Assembly: GCA_019828545.1 (NCBI GenBank)
Contig: JACVRA010000101.1
Location: 116,658-180,657 of the forward strand
Source: Paracamarosporium sp. OC-R06-R3
Taxonomy: Eukaryota > Ascomycota > Dothideomycetes > Pleosporales > Didymosphaeriaceae
Direction of reading: 5' to 3'
Length of the DNA stretch: 64,000 nt
Shown piece by piece: positions 46,417 to 57,419 of the stretch (position 1 is the first letter of the stretch; every line of letters starts with the position of its first letter). The notes under the pieces are model-generated. The model was not told where the DNA came from and searched no databases. It saw nothing but the letters and a program-made list of their open reading frames with translations. The position numbers were made by a program, and so were the translations under genes.

Positions 46417-48196
46417 TTAAGCATCCCGCTCCGAGAAGGTGAGAAGACAGTCATCCTATCTCCCGTTAGTCAAACTATTCACGTGCATATTTGCTTGTAC
46501 GTTAACTCACCATAGGGAAGATCGTGGCGAACACCTTGATCTCCTCACTCTTGTCCGTGATCTGATGCTTCCAGTCCAACATCATACTGGCCTTGCCAAT
46601 CATAAGCATCAGGTTAGCCTGCGCGTACACCTGGCCCAAACAGTAGTGAGGGCCCGTTCCGAACACCAGCCAGTTCTTGACCTGCTTATCGGCATCGCCG
46701 GTAATCCAGCGTTCCGGTACGAACGATTCGGGGTCTGGGTACGCTTCGGGGTCGTGGAGAGCCATGTAGGTTGTAGGAATAACCATAGAGCCCTTGGGAG
46801 CAGTGTACTCAGGAGTGATGGGAAAGTCCTTCTTTGCGATGTAGGGAACCATGATGACAGGCGGGCGGTAGCGGAGAGTCTCCTTCACAACGGCGCGTGT
46901 CCATTGGAGCTTTTCTAGGTTGTCCAGGCTGATGGGGGCATGAATATCACCGTTGCGAACAGCAAGATTCTCCTCCCGCACCTTCTCGAGGAACTCAGGT
47001 CGATCAGCCAGGATTTGGAACAACCAAGTGTTGGCCGACGAAGTAGCGTCCTGGGAAGCAAAAAGGAACGTGAACAGGGTCATGGAGATTTCAAAGTCAG
47101 TGAATTCACGGATCAGCATTGACGGCTTCTCGGTATCAGGGACCTTCTCTCCAGCTGCGATCCTCTGGCGGTACTTCTCGGATTCGATCATGGAGGACAC
47201 CCAGAAATCGAGGATGCACGTGTTATCACCTCCGGCAGCCAATCGAACCTTGGCTTTAGTGGCGCAGCGTGAGAACTCCTCTAGAACCATGTCCGCGGAC
47301 TTCTTGCCATACCAACTCTTGGTGAACGGGAGGATGATAGGGAAGTTGACTAGCTCGAGCGCTGCCGTGATCAAGTAATAATCGTCCGCAATCTTCTTGA
47401 TCGCTTCCTCGGAGATGTATTGGCCGACGAACGTACGGCAGCTGAGAGCGCACTGCAATTCACGGAATTCGCCCATGAACGGCACAGGTTTGCCATTGTT
47501 GTCCTTGGTGATCTGCACAAATCTCTTGAAGTATTGGTTGTAGATGTCCTCCTGAATGGGAAGGTATTGCTCAAGCGCATGGCGGGTGAAGAGGCCGTTC
47601 AGACCCTTGCGATAGTCGACGTGGGCTTTGCCGTCGAGGAAGACCCAGTTCTGCGGGCGGAGGAGCTTGTACGCGGCATCGACGACACACGGCTTGACAA
47701 ATGTAGGCGAGTTGAAGATCTTACGGGCCATATCACGCGTAGAGGCAATTACGACAAATCTGTGAGACGTTAGTACATCCAGCTAATTGAGGCGCATCGC
47801 TGAAAAAAAAAAAAAAAAAAAAGGGAGGCCTTACTTGTGGAAGACAGAAACGCAACTCAGAGGACCAGACTCCCATTTTGCGTGGTACTTGTTGAAATCG
47901 GGATTCACAGACTCAAGGAACGGTCCAATAAAGGGTGCCTTCCACAGAGGACCGACAATTGAACCCTTGTTCCAGATGTACTTGACTGATAACGATTAGC
48001 GACATCTGGGATTGTGGTCGGTCTGAGACATACACTGGTCGTATGCGACGGCAAGCACGAGGAGTGTCAGAACGAGCCTCCATCCGCTGAGGTTGTTCAT
48101 CAACATCGAAACCAAGCCATTGGAGTCGAACGAAGCAGCGAGGTGTGCGATCTTTGCATCTGCCGTAGGCGAGACGAAGCTCGCATTGACAGCCAT
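46417..48196 (-). CDS. ERG5: sterol C-22 desaturase, cytochrome P450 CYP61
   Basis: Four exons: 48196..48034, 47985..47835, 47759..46511, 46455..46417, all phases consistent, 533 residues. N-terminal membrane anchor in exon 1 ([17 protein letters not shown]). P450 signatures: I-helix [17 protein letters not shown], ExxR in [14 protein letters not shown], and heme loop [11 protein letters not shown] with ligand Cys at about residue 478. The GPHYC form is typical of CYP61/Erg5. The last 39-nt exon encodes [12 protein letters not shown], which restores the family C-terminus and would be missed by an ORF-only call ending at 46502. Erg5 introduces the C22-23 double bond late in ergosterol synthesis in the endoplasmic reticulum. 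The intron between exons 2 and 3 has a 20-base homopolymer tract. Confidence 0.95.
47803..47822. repeat. 20-base poly(A) tract (poly(T) on the ERG5 sense strand)
   Basis: Lies inside ERG5 intron 2 (47834..47760), near its 5' end, so the sense strand reads GTAAGG, a short spacer, then 20 T. An obvious length-variable site. Confidence 0.95.
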
Positions 48197-48866
48197 ATTG
48201 AAGACACGGAGAATGAGAGACGCGCCAAAGGGCAAAGAGAGGGTAGCAACAACTCAAGGGGGATGCGCGCAAAATGTACTGGCTCTTCGAAGAAGTTGAG
48301 GGGGCAATTGCCAATCAAACTCGGGTGGACAGTGCGCTTCCCTTCCTGTTCAAGCTTAGACTCCGAGGCGGAAAGCGCGACCCCGGCCCGCCCAAGTGGT
48401 GTCATGCGTGTGCCACCGCACACAGGAACGGGCCTTGCATTGCATGTCTTCCGGGTCTTCTGCACCGTATCTATCAGCTAACGCGCATTGGTGGACTGAT
48501 GGTTGTCCAGCAAACCGGCAACCGGCAACCTGTCCAATAGGGACTGTGGGTTGCAATGGTGACATAAGGGCGCACTTAGCTAGCCACATTCATATACTCG
48601 TAAACGATTTACAATCAGAAGTGAAAAGCCGAGGGGTTATAACAACCGCGCGGACGAAACGAGCAAATGCTACGCAGTGTTGGCATCAGAGACGTATCTT
48701 CATTGTACGAGAACCAACTCCTCACACACTGCTTGAAAGAACACCTTAACCATGCCTGGAAATCGCTGTCATATGCTGGGGTATCTCAATGCTTATACCC
48801 ATGCCATTGCGCCAGAAATGCGAACACAGTGCAGATCGTCCCCTCTCTCACCTGTCTCCTCAAGCA
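48197..48866. other. intergenic, ERG5 promoter
   Basis: About 670 bases between the ERG5 start and the end of the RNA-binding protein gene. No gene seen. I found no confident sterol regulatory element by eye. Confidence 0.45.
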
Positions 48867-51288
48867 TCATAGCCACTGATCCGTGTCGTCGGCTACGTCG
48901 AGATCAACTTCCACCTTGGGTTCCACCTGGCCATCAGACATCTCATCGTCAGTGTCATGCTTCAGGACCATGGGTTCATCAGACTCAATAGATTGCTGCA
49001 CAACAGTAGCATCATTGGGAACCCAAGAAAGGTCCGCCAAGCTGATGTTGGGAACGCGAGACGCTTCATTCAGAAACTGCTATTTGTCAGTATTGTGTAA
49101 GTGTGGGCAGGTTGATCTCATACAATCTCCGCTTGGAAGCGTTGCTCGAAGCCTATCACCAGGGTGTCAGCGCGCTCTGCGTGTGGATGGACGCTGTTGC
49201 AGCCCTTTGTATTAAGAAGGTACTGCTTCAACGTCCTCTCCTGCTCTGAACCAGCTTTGACTCCAGCAACGGCGAGACGTCTTGGTCGGTTATCGAGCCG
49301 TATCACGCCACTACGTCCTCTACCGGCACCAACACGGCCGCTAAATGTACCACTAGCTGACGAGTCTCGTCCATTGGCGAAGTTTTCTCGATGATCGATC
49401 GACGCGTTCGATTCAGCGTTTGCAAACAAACCCGCAGCCTCGGATTGCAGCCTCGCCAAATTGCTTATTGGCCCTTGTTGTTCCCTCCTGGTAATGGCTT
49501 CAACACCCTTGACCCTCTCCTTCTCTATGAGTGAGGCACGTAGGTTGTTCAACTCCTCTTCCTTGGCCTTGACCTGCGCCTGAAGCATTTGTGACCGAGC
49601 TGTTGCTTCCTTGGCCCTCCTGCGCTTCTCCTCAAAGTTTTTCTGTAGCTGTGCCTGCTGCTTGTTGAACACCTCCATATCGATCATGTCTTCGTCTTTG
49701 TTGTATATCTCCGGGGTTCGATCATGATCTGAGTTTTGCATAGTGGTGCCGATTTTGCCGTTCTTTTGCGGAGGGTGTTCAGGCTTGTACCAGTAGACTT
49801 TAACGAACCTGTTGTCGAACATGACCTTCGGACTGTCGTAGGCTTGCTGGGCAGCAGAGTGGCTGCTGAATTTGATGATAGCAAGGCGCTTGTAAGCATG
49901 CATTTGCACGTCAATAATAGTACCAAACTGGGCGAAAAAATCACGGACATTCTGTTCACTGAAATGATCTTCCGGGATCTGTTCAACAACCACTGTATCG
50001 CCCAAGCCATGCAAGGGGCCGAACTGTGAGAACGAAGCCCGAGTACGCTCACGACGTTGAGACCCAAATGAGTTTCTATTATCGTCATTGCTTGTTTGAC
50101 GGCGATTCAAGTGTGGTGGCATTGCAAGCGATGAGTGATTTGGGTCGTATTCTGGACCCGCAGGAACTACCACCCCACGACCGTGATCGTAAGGGCAAAT
50201 GGTTCCCAGGAGGCAGATTCCTTTCGTTTCATAATCTGGGCATTTGGTTTTGGCAGTAGGGCGACTAGAGTGGGGAAGTTTGGGAGTCTGAGCGCCGAAC
50301 GCCTGCCCTGACAAGCCCATGCTCATCATCGCGGACAGGTTGGCTAGGAAATTGAACGGATTGAGGGCGTCAGAAGGAGAGAATTGAAGGAACGGCGCAG
50401 GATGTTGACCGAGAAATGAATTTGGCGTGAAAGGTACTGCATCTGACGAGAGCCCATTCTTTCCTGCTGTCACCGCCGTGCGACTTGCACGCGATCCGCT
50501 TTCACCAATAGCTGTCCCGTCCCTCCGTGCCAGCTGTTTATGTGGCCGTTCACCAGTGGAGCTGTCGGCAGTATATTCACCACCGTTATTTCGCGACTGG
50601 CTTGTTCCTCGCTCGTGGAGCTTGCGCTTTCTCGATTGGCTCTGGCGGCCATCCTGGACCTTATTCGAAGAGACGTGTGACTGTCGCAACTCCTTGATGC
50701 GGTCGGCGCGCGGCCCTTTCGGTATCAACGCGTCGTTGCTCAGCGGCAGTATCGAACTCCCGTGTGAGGTTCCTACCCCGGTTTGGCCTCGAGGGACGAA
50801 AATCGGTGCATCTGGCGCGAAAGCAGACCGTGGAGGACGTGGTGTGGAGTTGGAGACTGCGGTCGCGGCTTTGGGAGCCGCTGGAGGTGCGGCCTTCGGT
50901 TGCGCGGGTCGCGGAGTCCCCCTTGCTTTGCCTTTCGCTGCGCTCTGCTTCTTGTCAATAGCTGCCGAACCAATCCAGCTCTTCTGCTTGATTCCCGCAG
51001 CCACTTCGTTGACAAAAGTCTGAGCATCTGCCTTCGTTAGCACATCCCACACTCACTCACTCGCTCACTCACGCCAGAGAGCTACTCACAATCTTCGAGG
51101 AAGTCCGAAAGCTGTTCCATACTGGTACGCTTGATCTCTGCCTCTGAGCCTGCTGCTGAGAAAAGCTCGACGACGTAATCAGCCAGTACTTCGGGTTCCG
51201 CTTCGGACCTATTGTTCTTAGCTTGCTATTTAAGAGCAACAGAGCTCCAAAATCGACTTACCGATGCGCCAGTTTTGGCAGTAGCCAT
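48867..51288 (-). CDS. PWI-like/CCCH/RRM RNA-binding protein, RBM26/27 type
   Basis: Four exons: 51288..51262, 51216..51090, 51027..49124, 49079..48867, phases consistent, 756 residues. N-terminal PWI-like fold: ADYVVELFSAAGSEAEIKRT, then LSDFLEDYAQTFVNEVAAGI. A disordered Ser/Arg/Lys-rich region follows (about 90-290). A CCCH zinc finger KCPDYETKGICLLGTICPYD has C-x8-C-x5-C-x3-H spacing. An RRM comes next (TVVVEQIPEDHFSEQNVRDF ... RLAIIKFSSHSAAQQAY ... FVKVYWYKPEHP). A coiled coil follows (about 490-560), then a second RRM-like segment and an acidic tail ending DDTDQWL. The order PWI-CCCH-RRM-coiled coil is that of metazoan RBM26/27 and fission yeast Rmn1, linked to nuclear RNA surveillance (MTREC/PAXT-type complexes). 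Nuclear role inferred by homology. Confidence 0.85.
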
Positions 51289-53677
51289 TGCTTGAAAGCA
51301 GGCTTGTCCTGCTCCAGAAGCTGCATCGCTGCAGCACCCTCACCGTCCACTCTCCGGTTGTGTTGAAGTGACGTGTGGAGGGCGCGTTAAGTATTTATAT
51401 AGTATACTGCGGTAAGTTGTCACGGCTGGAAAAGGACTGGGGCACGAGCGCCAGTTTAGCGCGTCGGCGTAGTGACCCCGCCTTCGCCGACCCCACCTCT
51501 CTTACATGCGGAGGTGGAAGTGAGGGACGCCGCAGACATGAGATCTGCAAGCCGCTGCATTGTACTCGATTGGATAGAGCAATGCAAACTATCCACATGC
51601 GGTTGAGCAATTTGAGAACCATACGTTTTGGAGATTATGTCAAGATGGGTTCCTTCAATTCGAAACAGCGTGAGAATTGATACAGTTACTTTGCATCTAA
51701 TCTAGGTATTTGACACTATGGTCCTTATAAGAGATATACCATTAGGCGTTGGAAATGCGATTACACACCCAAACATGGTTCAATAGGGAAGGCCTACCGT
51801 GGTTACTCCCAGGAAAACACAAATCACTATTGTCCGAATGTCACTGTTGGGAATGCAGTTGTATTGTTTCAATAAGATTTCCAACTACTTGGACCTTTCT
51901 GGTCGTACTCAGGAGTCTTCCGGGCACAATTGGATCGCCTTTCTCATCAGCAACAACGCACGCGGCAACAACGTCAATCATCAACGATCGACAAAACTGA
52001 ACCCAAGTAAATCGAGTTATCAACCACTATCACAAGCATATCCGACCGGCCACTAGAAGGCGAAGCCAATGCAGGGAGCATCAAGGCATCCGACCACGCC
52101 GACCCCACGCCTAAAACCCCATCCACTTGAGGCTCCTCTAGAGCCTGAGCGGAGCTCCTCGGAACCTGGAGATTCACATCTTTTTATGCGGATTTGGAAT
52201 GAGATCGTTCGAAGCTGAAGACCTAGGGGCCTATACTATACCATGGTGCTACTCCCCAATAGTGGGAAACCTTCCCCGCCGAAGCCTTGTTCTCACAAGA
52301 TCCTACGAAAGTTGAAGACAGTCGCTATCCGGCTACCATGCGTAACGTTCAAACACACAAAGGAAGCAAGGGAGTGTGTGATGTGGGATAAGATGAGCGA
52401 GAAATCCCTGAAGCTGCTGACGGGCGTGTCTGGATACAGTCCAATCATAGATGATGGCTATGAAGCAGATATTGAAGACAACTATCATATGGAAAATGAT
52501 GCAGTCACGCAAAGATTCAAACTAAATCTGACCTTGAGGGCTGAGGCACTGGCTGGCAGAGAGCTAATGACGATCACGTTTAATTGAAGGAAGGGTATCG
52601 GCATGGAGAAGGCTTGTGGCAAGTTGAGATCGGAATCAAAAGGTGGGATAGGTAGTGTTGGGAAAGAGTACCAGATCATGACATACCAGACTCCTTACTG
52701 TATTGGACTACTCTTAGGCAGAATTTGGGAGAATTTCTAAGCTGTAGTTCACAAAGAATATAGCGCATATGCATGAGAGCTCTCCCGTCGCAGTCCATAT
52801 AATCCCAAATACCTCTTACAGTCAAGAAGACGCGGCGCGTGAAGATGTATGAAGATTTGACACGTACGAAGAACGTAGCAATTTTTGAAAGCCAGAATCA
52901 AAGTATATGAAGGAAACTGAAGAGGAAGGCGACGGTTGTGTCCGTTGTGAAATGCATACATTTTATCATCGACTGGAAGATTGACGTAGCACAAAAGTTG
53001 GTTAATTGCCGCGCAATTTTTAGGAACCCTACCGTTGCAACTTTCATCATACGTGATTTTACCAGATGAACATCTTGGAATGAGCGTGCTTGCAGTGATA
53101 ATAATGAGATATTACCGTGCCTTGTGAAGTTCTATTACCTATTATAGCAATGTAACCTATAAGCTCTACGCGCAGAGATGATTATCCGTCCCTACACTTG
53201 CGTGAAGGCGATGGAAGCTTAATTTAAACACTAACCCAAATCGACTTGCAAAATTGATACTGCGAATGTTGTCTATGTGAATACATGCGGAGTGTGGAGT
53301 CGGTAAGGGCACGAGCTAGTCGTGCAGTTGGGGTCGGTATCACAACCCTTTATGGAAGCTACACTCAAGCTCCAGGAAGGCGCAACCAAGCTCCCATGGT
53401 CTGCAACTCGTACAAACCGAACCGCTTCTCTCACTTAGATGCAATTGATGAATTTTAGGAGCGTTTGACGTGCAATTAAAGGTATCGATTGTTCCCCTGG
53501 CGATTCCGAGTCGGCCCGGGCTTGCGGAAGCTTGGGCCCTGCTTAGCTCAGCGGTAGCTCCTTCTCTTTCTCGCGGATTTTTCTGCACCTCCTCCCGTCC
53601 TTCTCAACCACACCTCCATCCATTGTACCTTCATTCCATCCTCAATCCATCTCCGCTCACCCCGACCGGTCATCACA
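51289..53677. other. intergenic, partly AT-rich
   Basis: About 2.4 kb. 52.6-53.3 kb is AT-rich. A 114-codon plus-strand frame at 52243-52587 is the only candidate gene (listed separately). The last 200 bases before 53678 are pyrimidine-rich, a typical leader of a highly expressed fungal gene (ATP9). Confidence 0.45.
52243..52587 (+). CDS. possible small hypothetical protein
   Basis: 114 codons beginning MVLLPNSGKPSPPKPCSHKI and containing VSGYSPIIDDGYEADIEDNY. Composition is ordinary rather than biased, and nothing larger overlaps it. No domain, signal peptide or splice evidence. It could be a real orphan, an exon of an unresolved gene, or chance. The opposite strand has no good frame. Confidence 0.25.
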   Translation: MVLLPNSGKPSPPKPCSHKILRKLKTVAIRLPCVTFKHTKEARECVMWDKMSEKSLKLLTGVSGYSPIIDDGYEADIEDNYHMENDAVTQRFKLNLTLRAEALAGRELMTITFN

Positions 53678-54178
<501 letters not shown>

Positions 54179-55772
54179 AGTGGTGCGTTGCTGGGTTCAC
54201 TCTGCTATTCGGGTCTTCGGGTCGGGTCTCAGGGTGGAAAATTTTGTGGATGGGTGTGTGCATACAAGACTACCTCATTTCCTAGTCTAGTAGCAGCTCG
54301 GATTGTGTAAAACATGTACTCTAGATCAGCAATCTGAGGAGCAAATTCCCACTTTAGCTGCTCTTAATTTCATATCCGAGGTCCAAACTACGAGCGTGTG
54401 TGCATGCTGTGAGGTCTGCGGATGTCCGCAAATGAGCTCAATGAGCTCAATAACAGCCTACTAACGTATTCCGATGCTTCCTGACTTCGGAATCGATGTT
54501 GCGCGATGCCAATTGCCTAGGATAGTTGCTGGATGATGAAACCTGGCCAGCTCCGAGATGCCAAGCCTCTTCTGCCAACTTCACTCCCCAGGCTAGAATG
54601 AGAGGTGACTTGTCAACTCCGCACACCGCCCGACAGAACGAGTCCAGAGTCTCGATCATTCGCACGTCCACCAGTACGGGCATCTTCCGCATAGTAATAG
54701 GTTCATAACCACCTGGCTGGCACTTTTACAGCTCCAGCAACAACCACCATGGGCTCCGGCTACTGTTGAGCTTTGAGAAAGCTCACTTACTACTGCGAAA
54801 CCAGCTCAATGTCCCTCAAATGCACATTGGATCGTAGCGTCATCCTCCGCTATTAAGAAGCGATTGCTAGCCTCGCCTGGTTCCTGCTCGTTCATCGCTA
54901 ACCTCATAGTCCTACTTTTGCTCGAGACTTCACACAGTCAACGTGAGTGCTTTTGCTCTATTCAGCAATTCTTCAGCTAATGCATAGCAGAATCGAATCT
55001 TGCGAATATCTGTTTGACCACGCTAGTATCCGGTGCGTGCGACACCGTGCCCGACGTAATGTACCCGTGTAGCTCCAGAGCCATTGACGTCCGAATACGA
55101 TCGCCATGCTTTTATACCAAGAGATGATGATGCAAAACTACAACTTGAACATGCGCAACGATTGCACCGATGCAAGACAAGCTTCGTGGCACCTTTAGGG
55201 CCCGGCGAGGCGGAGACCCCATACCTGCTTGAGCTGTGCAGCACAGGGCGTCTGGAGATGATTCTTTGACCAGACACACAGCCCCGAATGAAATACTCGC
55301 TAGGATACACTGACGGTGGTATTGCCGTTAGAAATCTGGGTCACGATGGTGTTCGCACGATGTTTCAGCAATGCTTTGAAACTTGGCACGCCTCACGATC
55401 GCTCGAAACACCATCCACAGAAAGGTAAAAATACATGCCAGAGTTAGATTTTTCCAGGACTCCCATGTTTTTCTTAGTTGATGTCTTGGTACGGCAGCTC
55501 CCGACTGGATCGATCTCCTACGGGAACATGATCAACCGTGAAACCCCGAACGAACTTGATGCAACTTCCAAATCAGATGCAACGACTGGTTTGGATGCGG
55601 CCTTCATTTTCAGGTATTTTCATTTACGCTATAAAGGACGGTTGCCCAGCCCAACAAGCAAGGTGTATTTATCCAACTCAAAGCTTCTAATTCCAGTGCC
55701 GGTCACGCTTCTTTCTTGTCGTTCTCTCAACATACACTTATACATAACACTACTATCTTCTAATTCAGCAAT
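54179..55772. other. intergenic
   Basis: About 1.6 kb. Contains the ATP9 3' UTR and the promoter of the repeat-peptide gene. Frames here are short and featureless. Confidence 0.5.
55629..55637 (+). promoter_or_regulatory. candidate TATA box of the repeat-peptide gene
   Basis: CTATAAAGG lies about 140 bases upstream of the ATG at 55773, followed by a CT-rich stretch (55700-55765) typical of fungal transcription starts. Position and sequence only. Confidence 0.45.
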
Positions 55773-56393
55773 ATGAGGTTCACTACCATCATTACTGCTG
55801 CGGCCTTCTCCAGCGCTGTTTTCGCTGCATCAGGTATCATTGTCCCTGTATTCATATCATGCGGACCGAACTGACCCAGCACCGCAGACAAGCGCGACCC
55901 CCAAGATGATGTCGCCTCTATCCTCGCTGCCCTTCGCGAGAACAACCCAGAGGATGCTGATGCAGCGGCTACCGCCATGAAGATCAAGATCCGCACCGCC
56001 GAGCCTGAGCCCCAGCAGGGCGGTGACGATGTGACTGCCATTCTTGAGGCGCTTCGTTCCAACAACCCCGAAGATGCCGATGCCGCCGAGTCCGCCATGA
56101 CGAAGCGCCAGATCTCCGGTGGTGATGACGTGACGGCCATCCTCGAGGCGCTCCGCACTAACAACCCTGAGGATGCGGATGCCGCTGAGAGCGCCATGAC
56201 GAAGCGCGAGGCCCAGGATGATGTGAACAGCATCCTCGCTGCGTTGAGCGAGAACAACCCCGAGGATGCGGATGCGGCGCGTGCAAATATTCAGAAGAGG
56301 CAGGATGATGTGAACAGCATCCTTGCGGCGCTGCGCGACAACAACCCGGACGACGCGGATGCGGCTGCGAGCTTGGGCAAGCGCTGGTTGTAA
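55773..56393 (+). CDS. secreted Kex2-processed repeat peptide precursor
   Basis: Exon 1 55773..55833 and exon 2 55888..56393 (54-nt intron) give 188 residues. Signal peptide residues 1-19 (MRFTTIITAAAFSSAVFAA), then the dibasic site KR at 22-23. Five copies of a 21-residue unit follow, with pattern DDVxxILxALxxNNPxDADAA, at about 27-47, 67-87, 100-120, 131-151 and 160-180. Copies 2 to 5 are each followed within 7 residues by Lys-Arg (93-94, 126-127, 157-158, 185-186). After copy 1 the spacer has KIKIR and no dibasic site, so copies 1 and 2 may be released as one longer peptide. The last KR is followed by Trp-Leu and stop. This is the architecture of fungal kexin-processed peptide precursors (pheromone, repellent and dikaritin-type RiPP precursors). 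No Cys and no alpha-pheromone motif. The mature peptides would be acidic and amphipathic. Function unknown. Confidence 0.88.
55905..56370 (+). repeat. five-copy intragenic repeat of the peptide precursor
   Basis: Each copy is 63 nt coding plus a variable spacer. Units are more conserved at protein than DNA level, with synonymous differences between copies, suggesting old duplication with constraint on the peptide. Confidence 0.85.
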
Positions 56394-57419
56394 GACATTA
56401 ATGAGCTGGCAGAGGGATGGGGAGGGGGTAAGCGACGGAAGCGGGCAGGTTCGGTTCTGTAACAATGTATATAGCTTTCCTTAAAACGAGCGCGAATGGA
56501 TAAGTAATGGGTTGGTCTCACTAATGCACTCATTTTGGCCCACGTTTACCTTGCAAACCGCGACGTGGTGTGGTCGATGCAAGGGAGAGGTGGAAGAGGC
56601 GCAGCAATTCTCACAGATCAAGGTAAACTAGAGGAGAATTGCAAGACCGTGGTGGCATGCGCAAGGCTGGAAGGGCCTTCGGTCGCAATCATGTGATGTA
56701 AGCCCACCTCGCACACCGCAAGCTTCAAGTAAGGGCAAACGCTGTCGAGTGGCAACAAGACAGTTGAAGAGAGGGTCGTCTGTGCAGTTAGCAAGTGCAT
56801 CATCGCTCAGACCGGGTGGAATGGCGCGCTACGCGATGCGTCTTGTATGCTTTGGTTTTGGTGGAAAGCGCGCAACTTCACGCAAAAGTACGCTGGCTTC
56901 GGCACAAGCGAAAGGGGTGCTGGGTTCGCCAATCTGTGCACGGGACAGCGAATTAAGAGTGCCCAGGGTGGCAGTGTGGAGTTCGAGGGCAAGGGACGAG
57001 ACCGCAGCCCGCGCCACGTTCCGACAAAGCTCCGCTGGTGCCGTCATGTGCTGTGCGTGTGCTGTGCGAACTACAACAACGGCTGCAGAGCTTCGCTCTC
57101 CTCAGAACCCTCCAGCCCGCTTGTGCGCTTGCTTCGTTCCGTGTTTCGCTGCCGTTCTTCACCGTCTCTTCTGTCGTTTTGCTTATCGAGCAGTTGCAGC
57201 GTCTCTCGCCGCCGCGCGTTCCTAGCTGCCGACAAGGCTGTAAAAAGGCGGCCATTGCCCCGTAGCCCTGCGCGTCACCGAAGATCTACTCATCCTCTCG
57301 CTCGGTGGTATGTGTCTTCACGACCCGTCTTTACTGCATGTCGCGCGACAGTACTGACTGCATCCAGTCTACCCAGAGCAGCGTACGCAGTTCATGCTCT
57401 CAGCCTGATCACAAGCAAG
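56394..57419. other. intergenic
   Basis: About 1 kb between two plus-strand genes. A long plus frame crosses 56847-57710, but only its part from 57420 looks like the start of the next protein. The upstream part is Ser/Arg/Cys-rich and I take it as leader. The last 250 bases are CT-rich. Confidence 0.5.

Noticed and set aside
53540..53570. A-box-like TAGCTCAGCGGTAGCTCC
   Set aside because: No B-box follows at tRNA distance, no cloverleaf; it lies in the ATP9 leader.
55760..56465. Two long minus-strand frames
   Set aside because: Mirror images of the repetitive peptide precursor; repeats keep antisense frames open.
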